From contig CM063288.1 of assembly GCA_032173965.1 (NCBI GenBank), positions 9,652,501 to 9,716,500 of the forward strand: a stretch of DNA of 64,000 nucleotides. Reading direction: 5' to 3'. The DNA is from Sitta carolinensis. Its lineage: Eukaryota > Chordata > Aves > Passeriformes > Sittidae. The position numbers were made by a program, and so were the translations under genes. The notes under the pieces were generated by a model that saw nothing but the letters and a program-made list of their open reading frames with translations, made no database searches and was not told where the DNA came from. Of this stretch, positions 30,314-45,300 are shown in pieces. Every line of letters starts with the position of its first letter. Within the stretch, counting starts at the first letter, position 1.

Positions 30314-33300
30314 CTGTTGAAAAGATAATGATATAAACTTAACCATAATTGTATTTTTGAAAATAAAATATGTTGGATCTGTGTAGGCTTAAGAGCAAAT
30401 CAAAACTTGCATTTAATCAGATATGTGAGGGAGAGATCAGGAGAGTGAATGATAAGGAACCAGCTCAGCTGCTGTTTGCTCTAAATTCAGATCAACGCTG
30501 CAGTCGCAATGACAAGATCCTCTTTTGCACTAGGGCAACACACTGAGATTTTGCACTTTGTCCCAAATACTTACAGTTTATTTTCCCAAACTAATCTCTA
30601 CAGATTAAGAGCACTGACGGATTTTTAAATTTTAATAAGACTTATATATATTTGATCAGTTTATTTCTATTCCATTTGTTCAGATGACAGCTGGCTAGTA
30701 AGTGTGTGTAACTTGCAGGAGAAATGTTCTTCATGAAGTAAATGTTCAGTTTTGCACCCACTACCCTGGGAGGGACTAGTGTGTGCCATTACTGTTCCTG
30801 TCAATTGACATGGAGCTGCCAGTGTTCCCTACACACACCAGGACACAGTCATGCTTTCCAAGTGAGAGGAAAATCACATTTAATCCCAGTTGGTTTTCTC
30901 TCTGTTTTAGCAGCTCTTAGTATTTAAGGTCTCTGTTTTAGTGAGAGATACTAAGCATTGCCTATACACTCTGTTCTGGGGACTTAACATGGATTATCCT
31001 TCCTTTGTTAGCTCTGAGATGATTTCTGAATTTACCTCTTGCACCTTCTAGATCTTTTTTTCTCTCCCTTATCCTCATGCATATTTTACTTCTGCCTCTT
31101 GGCATATATATATACATAAAAAGCAAAGTTAACTACATGGCTGTTCCAGTCTCTCCACTTGCTCTTCTTTTATGCAGTCTTTATTGACAAAATCCTTGAG
31201 CAGGGTCCTGGGATGACACAGGATAGGTCTGCTGTCACTGCCAGTGCATTTCCTGCTTCCCACTTAGTAACAGAAGGTGCTTTCTTTAGCATCCTTCTTT
31301 CAGGGGAACTGCAAATAGGTCACAGAAAATTAGCTTCCTACCTTGTTTCTGGGAAGTATCCTATGATCAAACAGAGAATTTTCCCAAACTAAATTGCAGT
31401 TTCTTACCTCCAAGTAATACCTACTTTTTGACAGGTCATATAAATAGAGTAAAAATGACAAACAATTGCATAGAAAGAAACCAGGATGATCTAGCCTTTT
31501 GTGTCTAATTCTCATATAAGGTCCTGTATAAATGGATTTTGTTTTTAGAGGTAGAGGCAGCAGAAGAATAAAAGTATCACTTCATCTGACATTCCTGAGG
31601 CTTGGAGAGATGAAAATAAATCTCCCTGAAGCCGGATTGTCCACTATATAAGAACGTTAAATTCATCCTTCATTCACCATTTTTAATTGTCATCTAAGTC
31701 TGCAAAGTGTTGTAGTTTATCTGATATCCCTGGAAACCAGAATCAATTTTGCAGGTCACAAAACTTGAAACACTTGATCACAACTTCAATGGCTAATTCT
31801 CTGTCATCCAAGATAACTGGGATGCTGGGGAGGACAGGAGTACAATGCCAAATCCAGGATAGTACAGTGCCTCCTGCCATGTGTGCTCACAAAAGCAGGT
31901 ACAAGCTGTACTAGTCTGAGTGTGACGTTAGAGAATACCCCAATTTCTTCTCCACAGTGCAACTTGTCCTTTTTTCTTCCTTTGAACCATTCCCTGCGTG
32001 TATTCCCCACCCAGTTCCCCTCTCAGGCTCTGCAGCACAATGCAGTGTGCTTCTTTCCTTTTCCTTTGCCCCTGCCAGCCTGGCACAAGCCAGCTCTGCT
32101 CTGGAAGGTTGGTGGCCGAGTTGGTACAGTGTGAGCACAAACCATTCTCCAAAGAATTATTTATTGTTTCCCTTCAGACAGGTGCTAGTAAATTCTCACT
32201 CTTGTCTCTCCAACATCCTTGTTCCCCTTCATTAAACCCAGAAAGCCCTTGGGAATAAACCAGTGAGTCAAGGGAAAAGGTGCATTTCTTGTCTGAAGGC
32301 AAAGACCTGGTTCTGCAGCTCAGTAACACCTTTCCTGAGCAACACCTTGTCCATTTAGTGATCATCTCTGTGGGGTACAGGCGGCACCTCCTCCCTGTCC
32401 GCACAGCTGGGAACTCTGTTCCAGGGCATGGAATAACAGAATTACCCACATTTGTTCCTACCTTTATGTCCAAATGAGCCACTCTGCAGTTGTGGAGGTA
32501 CTGCAAGGCTTCCATTGTGTCTCTTATATAGAATGCCACCTTTTCCTCCATAAGTTCATCGTGGTTCATCAGATAATCTAAGAGACGACCGTCATCCATC
32601 CTACAAACAAAACAAACCCTGCACATGAAACATCACATGGCATCTCTAGGAACAGTCAATATCTGAAAACAAAATTGCAATGGAAACTTTGTGACCTAGA
32701 AAAAGGAGGAAAATAAAAAGCAAGATCTGACGAGTGTTTAATGATATCTCAAGATACTGTGGGACATGGAAGTGGTAGAATGATTAAACCTCAATTGTTA
32801 TCTCCAGTCCTTGACAAATTTAGCAACAGTCTTAAAGTAAACTCGTTTGCTTAAGGATGGATTCAATAGACAGAGACAATCACTTTGGAAACAGAACTTC
32901 TTAATTATTTGGATTCATCTATTTATTTATAGAGCTAGTTACATAATGCAGGGAAAAAAATCATTGACATTTTCAGCTGGTAATATTTTTTAAAGGAAAA
33001 CTAACCCAGTAAAAGTTTTCCACCTAGTTTATTTATCTGTACAAACAAACAATGAAATAGCCCAAATATACTTTGTTTCATATACTGTAACAGAGCATTT
33101 TGGAATTTGGTTGCTGTTTCTTCTTATGGGATAAGCACAGTTGCTACCCAGGGCTTTTCACCAAAAAGCATTAGAATGATGAAAGCTTCAATCTAGCTGA
33201 AACACTTTTGCTCAAAGGTAAGAAGTGGACAAAACTGCCCAAGTAGGTCTGATGCTTTTCAATGGCACAAATTACCCAAGCTTCACTCTAGTAGAAAGTA

Positions 33301-36300
33301 GTTTTATTTGTTCCTCTTAATCTTACTGTAAAGAAAAGGCACTGCAAACTCTGCAGCAAATGGCTATTTCATTTGACATCTCAGTCAATAAAGTCTTTGC
33401 CCTGCTGAACTCAGGATGATCTTGGCTTTAATAGGGCTGTGATTCCTACCCAGACACTTGAATCCAAGCTCTGTGTACTTACAGTTCCAAAACTAAGATG
33501 TAAGAAGTAGGAGACTCGTAGGTATCATGGATAGTGATGTACTGAGGATGCTGTAAGTGCTGTAACAAAGCTGCTTCATGTGCTGCCTGCTCTTTTTTTT
33601 TCATTTTTTTACTAATGAATTTTACAGCAACATCTTTCCGGGTGGCTTTGTGGACACATTTCTTGACTATGGAGAATCGACCCCTAAAATTATAAGGAAA
33701 ACAGAATAATGAGGTGGCCTCATGAATAAATCATGCCTCGTTTTTAGCACAATAACAGAGTGATTTTTGAAGGTTTTTTTGATTCCTCACATTAATATTT
33801 CACAAGGCATCAGATTTAACAAGTTGTTCATAACATTTTCCAACAAAGGCCCTCCATCTCTTACCCTGGGTGTAGAGGTTCTTTGGGGATTAACAAACAC
33901 TGAGAGCAAACGGTGTCACTTTGCTTTGTGCAGCCATACTGATATCCTCTAACAACCTCCCCTGGGCTCAATTTGCTGCCACTTTTACAGGTTCTATCTC
34001 CTTTTATTTTAGTTGTGGGTCTCCCTTCTCCAGCTGCTTTAATAAAGAGACCAAACTTTCTCAAACAACTAAAAGAAAAGCCTTATTAAATAATCACTGA
34101 CCTACCATTTTGTCTCACTTTTTCAGACACACAGTAAAAAATTAAGAAAAAAAGCTGTCAGGAGAGCATTTAGGAAACTCATTCAGACCATGGTAACATT
34201 CCTGAAAATAAAACTACCCAGTTAAACTATGTGCTGAACTTGAGCCCAAGTAATACATCCCTGTTTTCTACAGAACCAGAGGGACTCCTGTCCCTTCAGC
34301 CCCAGAATTGTCTCTAACATCTGAGCTGAAGATATAATTGCATTAACCTGAATTATTTGCATGCCCCTTATCTGTTATCTGTAGCGAGCACCAAGGGCTG
34401 ACAACATGTGCTGCTCCTATTTAGGCTATGTTCAACTCACCCTCCCAATAAGCAAAGATAAGTCAGTCACATGTTCAAGTGTTTTGGCAAACTCAGTCTT
34501 TGAGGTTAAGCTTATCCAGAACCAGTAAATTGTCATGACTTCAAAACAGGACCTCAAATCAGAGATGACAGAGAAGATACCAACTGCCAGAGATTTGGCT
34601 GTCTAATTGCTCACCAGTTTGCCAATCAGCAATTCTCAAATCAGAACGTATCTTGAAAAACAGAATTTAGCCAACATTTTCATCAGTATCTGATATGCAA
34701 TGCACTTTGATAGGACCAGCAGTTTTCAAGCTAACTACAAAAGTAACTTAAACTCCCCACTAAGGAAAAAGCTTCAAGGTATTGTTCGAGTGTTTTATTG
34801 CAGTGATAAGCAGGGTTTATATTACCTCCCAATCTCATGCAGCTCTGCATAGGCAAGGTCAAAGTTTTCCTTCCATGAAATAGTGGCACCATCAGCAGCA
34901 GAGTCTTTGAGAGAACAAAGAACATTCAAGAAGGTATAAAGACAGTTTGCTGTGGACTATAAACAGCATATTTGAAAATTATGTGAGACTTTATTATTGA
35001 GACAGGAAACATTATCACTAGTCCAGTTTCATACTGCTCAGGCACAGCTCCAGTGTTGGACCACTAAATGCCAGAGCTTCCCAGGGAAAGGTATGGGTAA
35101 GGGGGACTCAAATATGTCCTTGCAATTTTGGGCTAAAAAGGGCCACAGAGACAGGAGCTATGCTGTGTGAGCTCTTTCTCCATCCAGCACCAGCTGAACA
35201 AGCCAGTCACAGACGTGGTTACACACCAGGGCTGCTAAAACATGGGGAAAAGTGGGCTCTGCTCATAGCACTTGAGAGTGAGCTGTGCCTGAGATTCCTG
35301 CAGCAGTGAGCGCTTGGCAACTGCCTCCATCACAGCATTCCCATTCCAGCTGCATTGCTCAAGGAGGGATATTTTGCAAATGGAATTGCAGCCCCCAGCT
35401 GGACTGCTCAGCAGAAGCTGCAGGTGAGAAGCTCTCTCTGCTGGAGAGGCAGGATGGACACCAGCCAGGACATGGAGCCCGCTGAACAGAGAGAAAGACA
35501 AGAAATAGTCTTGGGATAGAAAGCAGGGACCTGCTCAGAATCTGCAATAGCCTCTGTGGCAGAGGCAGGCTCTGAGCCTGGATGGAGGCGAAGACACAAA
35601 GCTCCGTTCTGGGGCTAGGAGCTGGCTCTGAGCATCTCCCAGGCTTTTTCCTGTATCCCTAGTTGGTCCAGGATCCCTGTTTTTATAGGGACCCATCAAA
35701 ACACACCACACAGAGGTGGACTCCTATGTGCATCAGTGCCTCCCTGCAGCGCCCACTCACCGTACTCCGGGAGCCGCACGAACTCGGACGGGTCGCTGGG
35801 CAAGCTGATCCCCCAGGGATTGCTGGCACTCACTCGGAACTGGTACTGGCAGCCTGGGGACAGGTCCTCAATCACAAGGTATGTGTCCAAAGTTGAGGCT
35901 ACCGACTGCTGCCACACCTGTGAGCCTGTGGGACAGAGGGAGAGAAGGGAAGCTGAGGGAAACACTGTATGAGCTCAGGGCTGAGGCTTTCCCTGCCCAG
36001 CTTAGGTAGTACCCTGGGAGGGTAAAATCTACAGGATTTTTAAGACGCAGTGTTACAGCAGACTGTCAAACCAGAAATGGATCACAAGAAGCTATTTTGT
36101 GTTGCAGCCGCCTTCCCATCTGGCTGAATAAGAAGGAAATGCCCCTCAGTTGACTCAGGATAATGATGGAAAAAGCTCAGCCCAGGGACAAGCTGATCTC
36201 TCCAGCACTGTAGCTGTGGCTGTGTGTTACAAACAACGTCTCATGGCAGTGTGATAAGACAGAAGGGGAGGGCTGGTTTGACGACAGCTCTGCTATGACA

Positions 36301-39300
36301 GAAACAGTAGCAGAAATACTGCAAAAAAACCCCAAACCATGGGCAAGAGAGATGAAGCTGACAGGGTGTCAGTGCAATCTAAATGCTTTTGCAGATGAAG
36401 ATGTGGTGGCAACAGTGAAAGCTGCAGCTGCAGGTGGAGAACCAGCTTTCTGACGCTTAACACAGGCAGTTTGCAGATGAGCAGAATTGCAGTAAAGAAA
36501 TATGTGACTCTGTCATGTGTTTCTGCTCCTAATAACCCAGCCACTGCCTAACCTGCTGCAACCAAAGGACCAGTGCTTACTCATCTGTAGAGGGTCAGAG
36601 AACAGAAAAGGACCCCTGGAACACAGAGCCCTGTTAGAGATGGAGATTTCTTTCAGATATATACAATTTTATATTGTTTTAGTAAGTTCAGGGTCTTTTA
36701 CCTTTATGTTATTTACCATGACCCATTTATTTTGTGTGTCCTCTGGATAAATTCTGATTGCCAGGTTTCACAAGGTCATAGTTGGTTTTACAAGAGTCAG
36801 TTTTACCTTTGAAGTGGAGGAATACTGAAAACATGTTTTTTTTTAATTTTTTTTTTTTTAATGTTTGTTTTGGTGGTTGTTCTTAATAAAGGAGCTTTTA
36901 TTCTTTTATGCTTTTAAAATGCCAGTCATACTGATGGCACAGTGAGGGTCAAGGGAAAATATTCACTAGGAGAAGGCAATAACATGATGGAGTGATTGAG
37001 TTTGCACACTTACTAAAATGGGGTAGGATTTTATGATGGATGAAGGCGAAAAAACAGAGGCTCTATACCTAAGGCAAGGTTTACTGCCCAGGGACACTCA
37101 CACTTTTGCAGGAAAAATGCAAAAGGGATACGAATAATTTCAAATGCCCTTTTCAAGGGTACATGCTTGTGCATATTGGGAAAATAGTGCATTAATATCT
37201 AGCTAATTCTTCAGGAGAAAAGGATGGTTTGATTTAAGAACAAATGAATTTCAGAGCTAAGCTTGAAAAGTGTGCAGGGATCTGCAACTTTATTTTGATA
37301 GATCAAAAAAATAATGAGGCTGATTTGGTTTTGCGTTTCTGGGAAGCACCTACCAGAAAGGACGGTGGTAAAATGCAAGTGATAAAAAGATGTCTTAGTG
37401 ATGGATATGTTTTACCTTAGCACACTTTACTTGTTGCAAGTGACCAGAGGTAACAGAAAGGTCTGTATTATATAAGAAGCTGGACAAGATGATAGAAGGG
37501 CTTATTTCTGCCTTAGATCTGTAACTACAATTAATGGCATGCCAGTGGTGACAAGAATGCTTTTGGCACCTGTTGTGTCATAAAGGAAACTTACCTTGTT
37601 CTCACTCTCACAGCCAGCAAGCACAGCTCATACAACTTACCTTCTTCTCTGTACTCCACAGTGTAGCCTGAAATGGTGCAATTGCCTGTACTGGTTGGGG
37701 GTAGCCAGCGTAGGATCACAGAGGTGCAGCTTCTCTCCTGAGCAATGGGCCGGTTTGGGGCAGCTGGAACACCTTGGGAAGAGGAAACAATACCAAATAC
37801 AGCATCACATCTACAAGTGCTAGTGCTTTATTCTGAAGATCAGGTGTATCAGGTACATCAGGTCACTACAGGACAGCTGCACCTAGTAGAGGAGCTTAAC
37901 TAAGCAGCAGGTGAGGAGTCAGTTACCATTGAATGCCCAAAAACAACACAAGCAAGACATTCAGAATTCTTCTGAGTGTAGGGGTTTTTGTGTGCTTGGG
38001 AGCTGATTGATGAATGACCAGTAATCCTTCTGTGCTTTGCTTAGGGCTCCCTTCAGCACAGGAGTAGTTAGTGCAGCTACTGACTTGCTTGGATAAATTG
38101 GATCTCTAGGGTGGTTTGTGAGACCAAACAAATCAACTTTTAAATGCTTGTGACATTGCTGCATCTGTAACTCTCCAGTTAGACGTTTGTCTCTGGACCA
38201 ACCCCTTCCACACAGCTGGCACCTCATCTCTAGTGCTAACAAATCCCTTAGAGCAGGAGGCAATGAGCATCAACTCATTATTCCATATTCATTCCAATTA
38301 GATGGGTCACTAATTACAGTGCTGAGAATTCAGGCTTGGAAACATGTTGAATTCTCCAAATTGAATCCCTGAAGAACAGTTTCACCCAGGCTAAATCTTA
38401 CTCTCACCTCCTTTGTCCCCTAAAGAGAAGGGGAGGCAGAAAATTGGTGTCACTGGATTCAGGTTCCTCCAGGCAGATCCTGAAGCCCAGAGCTTCCTGC
38501 AGTCAGTTGAGGCATCATTCCCCCAGGACTTGGCTGCCCGAGGGAGCTGAGCTTCCCCTGTCAGAGCTCCTGGGAAGCAGCACTAGGAGCAGGATGCAGG
38601 AGCTGAGCCAGTGCCAGTGCATTTTCATTTCCCAAATGTGGTGTTTATGGCCAGATGACTTAATCAAACCCAAGGAATATGCAAAGCCTTTGGCCATCAG
38701 TGGGAGTTGTGGCAGAGGAACGGCTATATAACTTTAACATCTCAGTTCACCTGGCACAGCCCCACATCTGGCTGCCTCTGCATGGGCTGTTCCTGTGTGC
38801 TCCCAGCCCCCAAGGGACCACACACAGGAAAAATCCCGTGTGTTAAGGTCAGATGTGCTACCTTGGACTTTGATAGTTGCAGAGGTTGATGCAGTTCCAT
38901 GTTCATTGGTTGCCACACAGGTGTAGATGCCACTGTCCTGAGGCATCAGGTTGCAGATCTTCAAGGTGAGCTCTCCTGAGTCACTGTGGATGCAGGAAGC
39001 CCACGTTATAAAACACTGCTTCACTTGCTAATGGTTTTTATATAGTTCCTGTCCTGCCTCATTGCAAACACACGTGCACACAAATCCTGTTAACACATTT
39101 GAAGGAACATCCCTCCAGCAATTTGGTGCCCAAATACAACCCCTTCATATGTCAGAGTCTAGCTGTTAATGAACCTCTGGTCCAAATTGCCTGCCAGGCA
39201 ATTCCTCATGTCTGTTGTGTTCTAGGAAGAGATGTGAAGGATCATTCGAGCAGCAAGCAAGTCCAGGAGTTGAACATTGCCTGTGCCTGTCGAGAGCTGG

Positions 39301-42300
39301 ATGCTTAGACTTGATATATCTGAAGAGATTTATCCATGCACATCTTTCCTGTTTTGGAAGATGGTGATCTGCTGTGCCTCTGCAGTGAAGTCCAATACAC
39401 ACCAGACAAAATGGGCTTCCCACAGATGCAGGAAGGTCACACAGCACAGGGTGACATTTCCAGGGAGATTCAGACCCCTGGAGCATTTGCCATTGATCTG
39501 ATGCTGCTGCTAGGGCCCCAGTTGGAAGACTGGACATCTCATAACAGCCAGGGATCAAGAGCACAACACTGAGTTCATGAGAAACACAGTCTTTGGGCCA
39601 ATCTGAGAAAATAAACAGCTCTGTGCAGTCTCATGAATTTATAGCAGGTCTGTTCATAGTCACTGCTGTTTGCACACTTCAGACTCCAATATGCAGTTTG
39701 AGGGAGCTGGCCTGAATTAAAGGATTTTGCTTGTGTAATTGTTTTAGCTGTACTGGAAACCCAGCTTAGAGCCAACAATAAGTTCCCTTGATGGCAAAAG
39801 TAGGCTAGTTCTTGAATGCTTAATCTGATGGGTACTGCAGAAGGATGTGGTTGCTGGGATAACTGTCTGGACTCTGCAGCCTTTACTGGTCTGACTCTGC
39901 TTGTTTAAAACAGGACAGAAATCTCCCCTCTCCCTGAAATCCACACACTCGTGCCGGCAAGATTTGTAAGAGCCACTGATCTGCTGGGCCTCTGCTTGGC
40001 AGGCAGTGTCTTCACTGGAAAGATTATTTGAGTAAAAAGACAATACAAGTTCACAGGGAGCCAGCTGGAAGAGGACTGTGATGAAAACCAGAACCCTGTA
40101 TGGAAATATCCCTGCATCCCAAACCCTGACAGAGGCTGAAGATAAGGCACTAGGGGATCCACTGAGCAATAGCTAAAGACAATTTTGGTTGCTCTGGGGC
40201 AGCTGCACAAGCCAATGGTCTCTGAAGGAAGCTCTTGATCAGGTTTTTTATTGAACATGTAAAAACCCTTCTCTCTTACTGTTCCTTTTTCACTTTCAGT
40301 GACTTTGTACTCCCTGGATTCATTTCAACCTGTGCTAGAAGTGCTGAAAAGTTCAAATGAAAGATTGCCTCTTGGAGATTTCCACTGCAGTTTGGCCCAA
40401 ATTGCTTATATAAGCTGCAGATGAGCATCCAGCAGCAGGCTGTTACCTGACCTGAATTCAACTCCAGATCTTTTTGAATCTTCCCAGTGCTTGTTGTAAA
40501 GATAGTTTTCTTCTCTGCTAGCCAAGCCAGGAAGATTATGACAAGCATCTTTCTGACCAAGCATAGCCAAATGTAGCCTTCCTGGAGCACATGTGGGCAC
40601 AGCTGGGGAAAGGCTCAGGAAAACTGCAACCCCACCAGTGCCAATAAGATCAGAAAACGTCCATTGATAGGGGTATTGGCTCTGCTTGACTCCCAAAGGA
40701 GATCAAGACATCAAACTCAAGCAGAGAAGCCCCAGCAGGGACAATACTAGCCAAACTAATAGTTTGTAAACATTCTGGCTTCTGGCTTGCAGCTGGCTCA
40801 GGAAGTCAACGGGAGCAAGCTCACATCTGCGAGCAGCACTTTGTGGATATACCTTACATCAGCTTGGGAAACAAATACACCTACCCCAGCCCAAAGTGTG
40901 ACCCTTCTCAGCCAGTGTTTGCCACACTGATGTGCTGACATGCCATGCCAGACTCAATTAACTGCATCCTAATGAGTCTTGTAGCCAGCCTGGTGCCATA
41001 TTTGAGGGTAACATGACCATCAGCACCAACTATGTTGGGATCCACAGGCAGGACCTTACCAGGATGACACTGTGTAAGTGGCCGTGCTGTTGTCACTGTC
41101 AAGAATGTTTTGGTCTGGTCCTTTCCAGGTTATAGTTGGTTTGGGTCGCCCACAGACTTTGCACTGCAGCATCACTGTGTCCCCAAGCAGGCAGGTAACG
41201 TCCACTAATGGCACAAGAAACTCTGGAGCCACTGTAAAAAAACCCCATGGGGTCACACACACAGCACTTCTTTTAATCTTCAGGTGAGGATGTCTAGAAT
41301 CATACACGGCTAGAGAATACATTATAGGATGAACTATGGGATCTGGGTCTCAAACAGCTGGGAGTCCTGGGATTATGTAACTGAAACTGCCCTCCAGTAA
41401 AAGCCAGCTGTCTACAGCTCAGAGAAGGAGGTCTAGGGGAGCATCTGTCCCTCAGCCTTGTGCTCTGGCAGGTGGATGAGATTTTCAGAGGGCAGGTTTG
41501 GGGGGGTTCAGCCTGGCCTGTGGCCCCAGGCTGTCTGAGCTGAGCCTGCTTTGCCTGGGGACTGAGCAGCAGAGAGCTGCCTTTGCTGCAAATTCTGGTA
41601 GGTGCAGAGCATGCTGTGGCACCAGAGTAAATCAGAACTGCAGCACAGCTGTCCTTAACTCACCTTCTTGGATGAAATTTGGGTTGATTATCTGAAAAAT
41701 ACAAAGAGATACAAGCATTTATTTCCTAGACAGTGACAAAGAGACATCTGTTTTCACCGTGGTGACTCTGATCAGAACTGCAGAAGTGCTGCAGTGGTAA
41801 CAAGCACCTTCTAACAACCAGCAGGTGTGGCGAGCTCTAGTGACAACACACATGAGAAAGTAAATGAAAGCTATGGCTTCTTGAACCCCAAAAAAGCGTC
41901 AAAGGTAACAGGCACAGCACCAAGGCTGAGCAGGGTGGACATGCTTACTCTCTGCCAGTGTGATAATGACGAAGACATTAACTTTTCCCAGAGGGGGTTT
42001 GTGCGTCCCCTGTGCCCGGCTCCAGACCTGTGTCACACAGCACTTGCAGTCACCACACACCTGGGGCATGTCACCAGCACTCTGGCCACTAACCAGGTCC
42101 AAGGAAATATCTTTAAACTTGTGCTCAGCTTCAGGAGAAAAAAGGTAAGGCACTAGACCATAAATACTTCATTTTGCCCACTGTTGAGGGCACAGTCCTG
42201 CAACAATTCTTGGTCTATTAACATAAATGAAAATTCACTCATTTAATTAGATTGCTGGAAACTTTCCAGCTTGAAACTAGGTTTGGATAACTAGGAGTTA

Positions 42301-45300
42301 TTTTATCTAACTAGTTAATTGACCAAGTTAGCAAAGACTTGAAAAGCTACTGTTACTCTGTGGTTTCTATGTGCCAATGTAACTCTGGAAGCAGAGGTGG
42401 AAAAAGCAAAGACAACACCACTGAGTTCTTACAGCATTGATCCTAACTACATTGTGGTGTACAAAAATATAAAGGTTTTAGCCTCATTAACTGTTTTAAT
42501 AATCTCATAAGGTCTTGTTAGTCAAATTCAATCTCATAATTTCATATTCAAGTGCCATAAACACCAATGTGGTTTATCTTGCCTTAAATATCTTTGCTAC
42601 TATTATTTCAGAACTGTTTTGGAAGATACCAATGAAGGAGTGACCTAATTCATGGCCTGCCAAAGCTGATAGGAGGTTTTTGCAGAGGCTCACAAACGAG
42701 GCCACAAACCAGAAGCAATAACCCTTCAAAATAAAGTAGATACATCTTCAAGATTTATATTTACATTTTGGCTTTATAAATAGCTTTCCAAGGTCGATGG
42801 CTCAGGGTGCCATTCAAGGAGGCATTCAGGCACATTTAGGTTCATTTTGGTTCCATAGCCTTTTTTACAGCCCCAGGCAAAGCTCTGGTACCAGAACTGA
42901 GACCTCAGGGTCTGCTTTCCCCTACTACCATCAGAGAGCCCAAATGAACCAGGCATTACATGGAAAGCACAAAGTCCCTCTGCAGGGTGCAGCTGGGCAC
43001 TGACGCCAGCCATGGACCTGCCAGCCCAGGGGCTCAGGACCCAGGACCCACACACAGCCCCCTGGAGCTGCAGACAGGAAGAAATTGTGGCACAGTGGAG
43101 TACTGGATGGAAACATCCTCTGTCCTGTCTGTGCATGTGAAAAAAAGAGAGATGGATCTTTGTGATTAAGTTGTATCTCTCACACAACACAGCAAAGGAA
43201 GAAAAAGCTGTTTTGGGGATAACCATTGCTGCCACTTTCACTCACAGACACCATCTACTTTTCAGCTGAGTAACCCCAGGCATCAGCTCATTTGTACATA
43301 CATCTTCATTTTTGGGTGTTTGGCTTAACTGAAATAGCCATTCTCCAAAGCACTCTCCTTCCTATCCCTGCAGCCTGCACTAAATTCCCTTATTACTCAT
43401 TGATCTCCATCCCCGTAGGATTAGAGATCAGGATAAAGAAACACTCGTTAACACTTTATATTAATTTTATTATCTAAAGGATTCATTAGAAGATGCAACT
43501 GCAATGATGAATGTAATAGATATCCCTATAAATAAATAATTCTATATTTCTAATCACTTCCAAGGTACAATAATTTATAATTATTGTCTTACCAATTTTT
43601 TTTCATTGCCTCACCATGGGAATAGCAGAAAGAAAATTAAAACTGCTGCATACTATTGGAAGAGTCTGTGGGTAAAATTTACATTTTCTTTCCCAAAATG
43701 TCATCTGTTAATTAATCAAATGATACCTAACAACACCCCCACAGCCCACATCACAGCTTTAGCCTGCTGTAAGCTTAGACAAAAATAAAAGTCTGTCTGT
43801 ACGAGAACATTTAAGTGATTTAATACAGCACCTTATTAGGGAATGGGATTTCTTCTGCTTTGAAGGAGGGCATCAAATGATGGGGTGAGAAGGGCAGAAA
43901 TGGGAAATCAAAGGTTCACAACCAGATCTGCATCCAAAGGCTGGCTCAGTGGTTCACACATCTGCTCCCAGGCCCTGGGGTTCTGCTGCTCTCCCTGCAG
44001 GCTGGCCAGGTTCCTGGGCTGTGGCTGGATGGCAGGAGATGGCAGCCTCCATAGAGTCCTCCTAGATTAAGTGCAAGACCTTTGGAGACAATTTCTTCAT
44101 TTGCCAAATAGGTTTGTAATCCCTGGGGATGGAGAAGGGGAGCTCCAGAGCATGTCCTCACTGCCCTCAGAGGATGGGAGCTCATATACTGCCTCTCCAC
44201 ACATCCTCCTGCCGGTGCCAGGGCTGGATCCCCTCACAGATACCCTTGGCCACTCAGTCTGGAGCAGTTGGAATGAGGGTCTCACAGCCCAGCCCTCAGC
44301 CGAGCACCTGTGCCATGGTGGCCATGAGCAGGGGAAGGTGGCCCAGGGTCTCGTGCTGACAGGGGCTACCTGAAGATGTCCTAGCACACACCTCCTGCAC
44401 CAGTGAGGCTGCCAGGCTGGCTGTGAGAGGACAAACTCATGGGGATGGAGCCACCCAACACAAGCACTTCTCACTCCACCTTCAGTTTCAGTCCACACCA
44501 TGCAAACACAACCCCTAAGGGGATCAAACTCAGTTCGCAGTGCATGTAAGAAACACAGATGTGCTCTTTTTCCTTGAAACATAATTTTAACTGAGATTAT
44601 TTTTTTAATTGGACGAAATACCTGTTGCATGGCCCAGAGCAGGTGAAAATTTCTCCCCTCTGTGGCCAGGAGAGTTGTTTCACGTACAGTGACAGTGGAA
44701 AATGGAAATCCTACACAAGGTAACAAAGGCAGAACATGAAATGGGCTCTGCTCAAGTAATGGGGGGGTCTAGCACTGACCAGCCAATGCCAGGCAGCTGG
44801 AGAGAGGGGGGTGAGATAAAGGAATGGGAGGACAGGTCAGGGCTATTCAATAAAAAGCAGAAATAGACCTTGCTTCTTCCTCTTCCAGCCTGTGCCATTT
44901 CAGGGTTCAGACCAAGAAAAGCACTTAAGGCATATACTTGATTGCCTGTGGGGACCTGCAGGGATCTAAGTGACTTACATCTGGGTCAATTAAGTGTAAC
45001 TTAACAGTCAAACTTTAGAAAAGCAGCATGGGTGCTTCTCCAGAAATTCAGTATTTTGCAGTACTTTTCCTGGTCTGTTAAGTCATGTTATAAGGACAGA
45101 AGACATCTGTATCAGTAGCTGCAAAGTCTGTTTGCAAAACGACTCTAACTGCCCTAATTCTTGGCCTAATCTGATATTTCACTTGTGCACACGTGCTTTA
45201 TCTGGTGGGGAGGGAGAAGCCATCCTGCCACGCCAATGGCCAGTCCCAGAACACTCTGCAAGCACAGCTCAGATGCCTGAGAGGGCTCTCACCTTGGCCA

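Larger units (their letters stand above)
30314..35760. other. KALRN introns within the kinase region
   Basis: Four introns: 30314-32461, 32601-33482, 33684-34825 and 34905-35760. They are AT-rich, with no repeat, RNA gene or extra exon that I can support. Confidence 0.6.
35926..41663. other. KALRN introns in the FN3/Ig region
   Basis: Introns 35926-37640, 37773-38861, 38984-41059 and 41232-41663. A T-rich tract lies at 36833-36862. Nothing else recognised. Confidence 0.6.

Noticed and set aside
44097..44726. 209-codon minus-strand frame in the long KALRN intron
   Set aside because: No domain, no conserved motif, and no splice or phase relation to KALRN exons. Probably chance.
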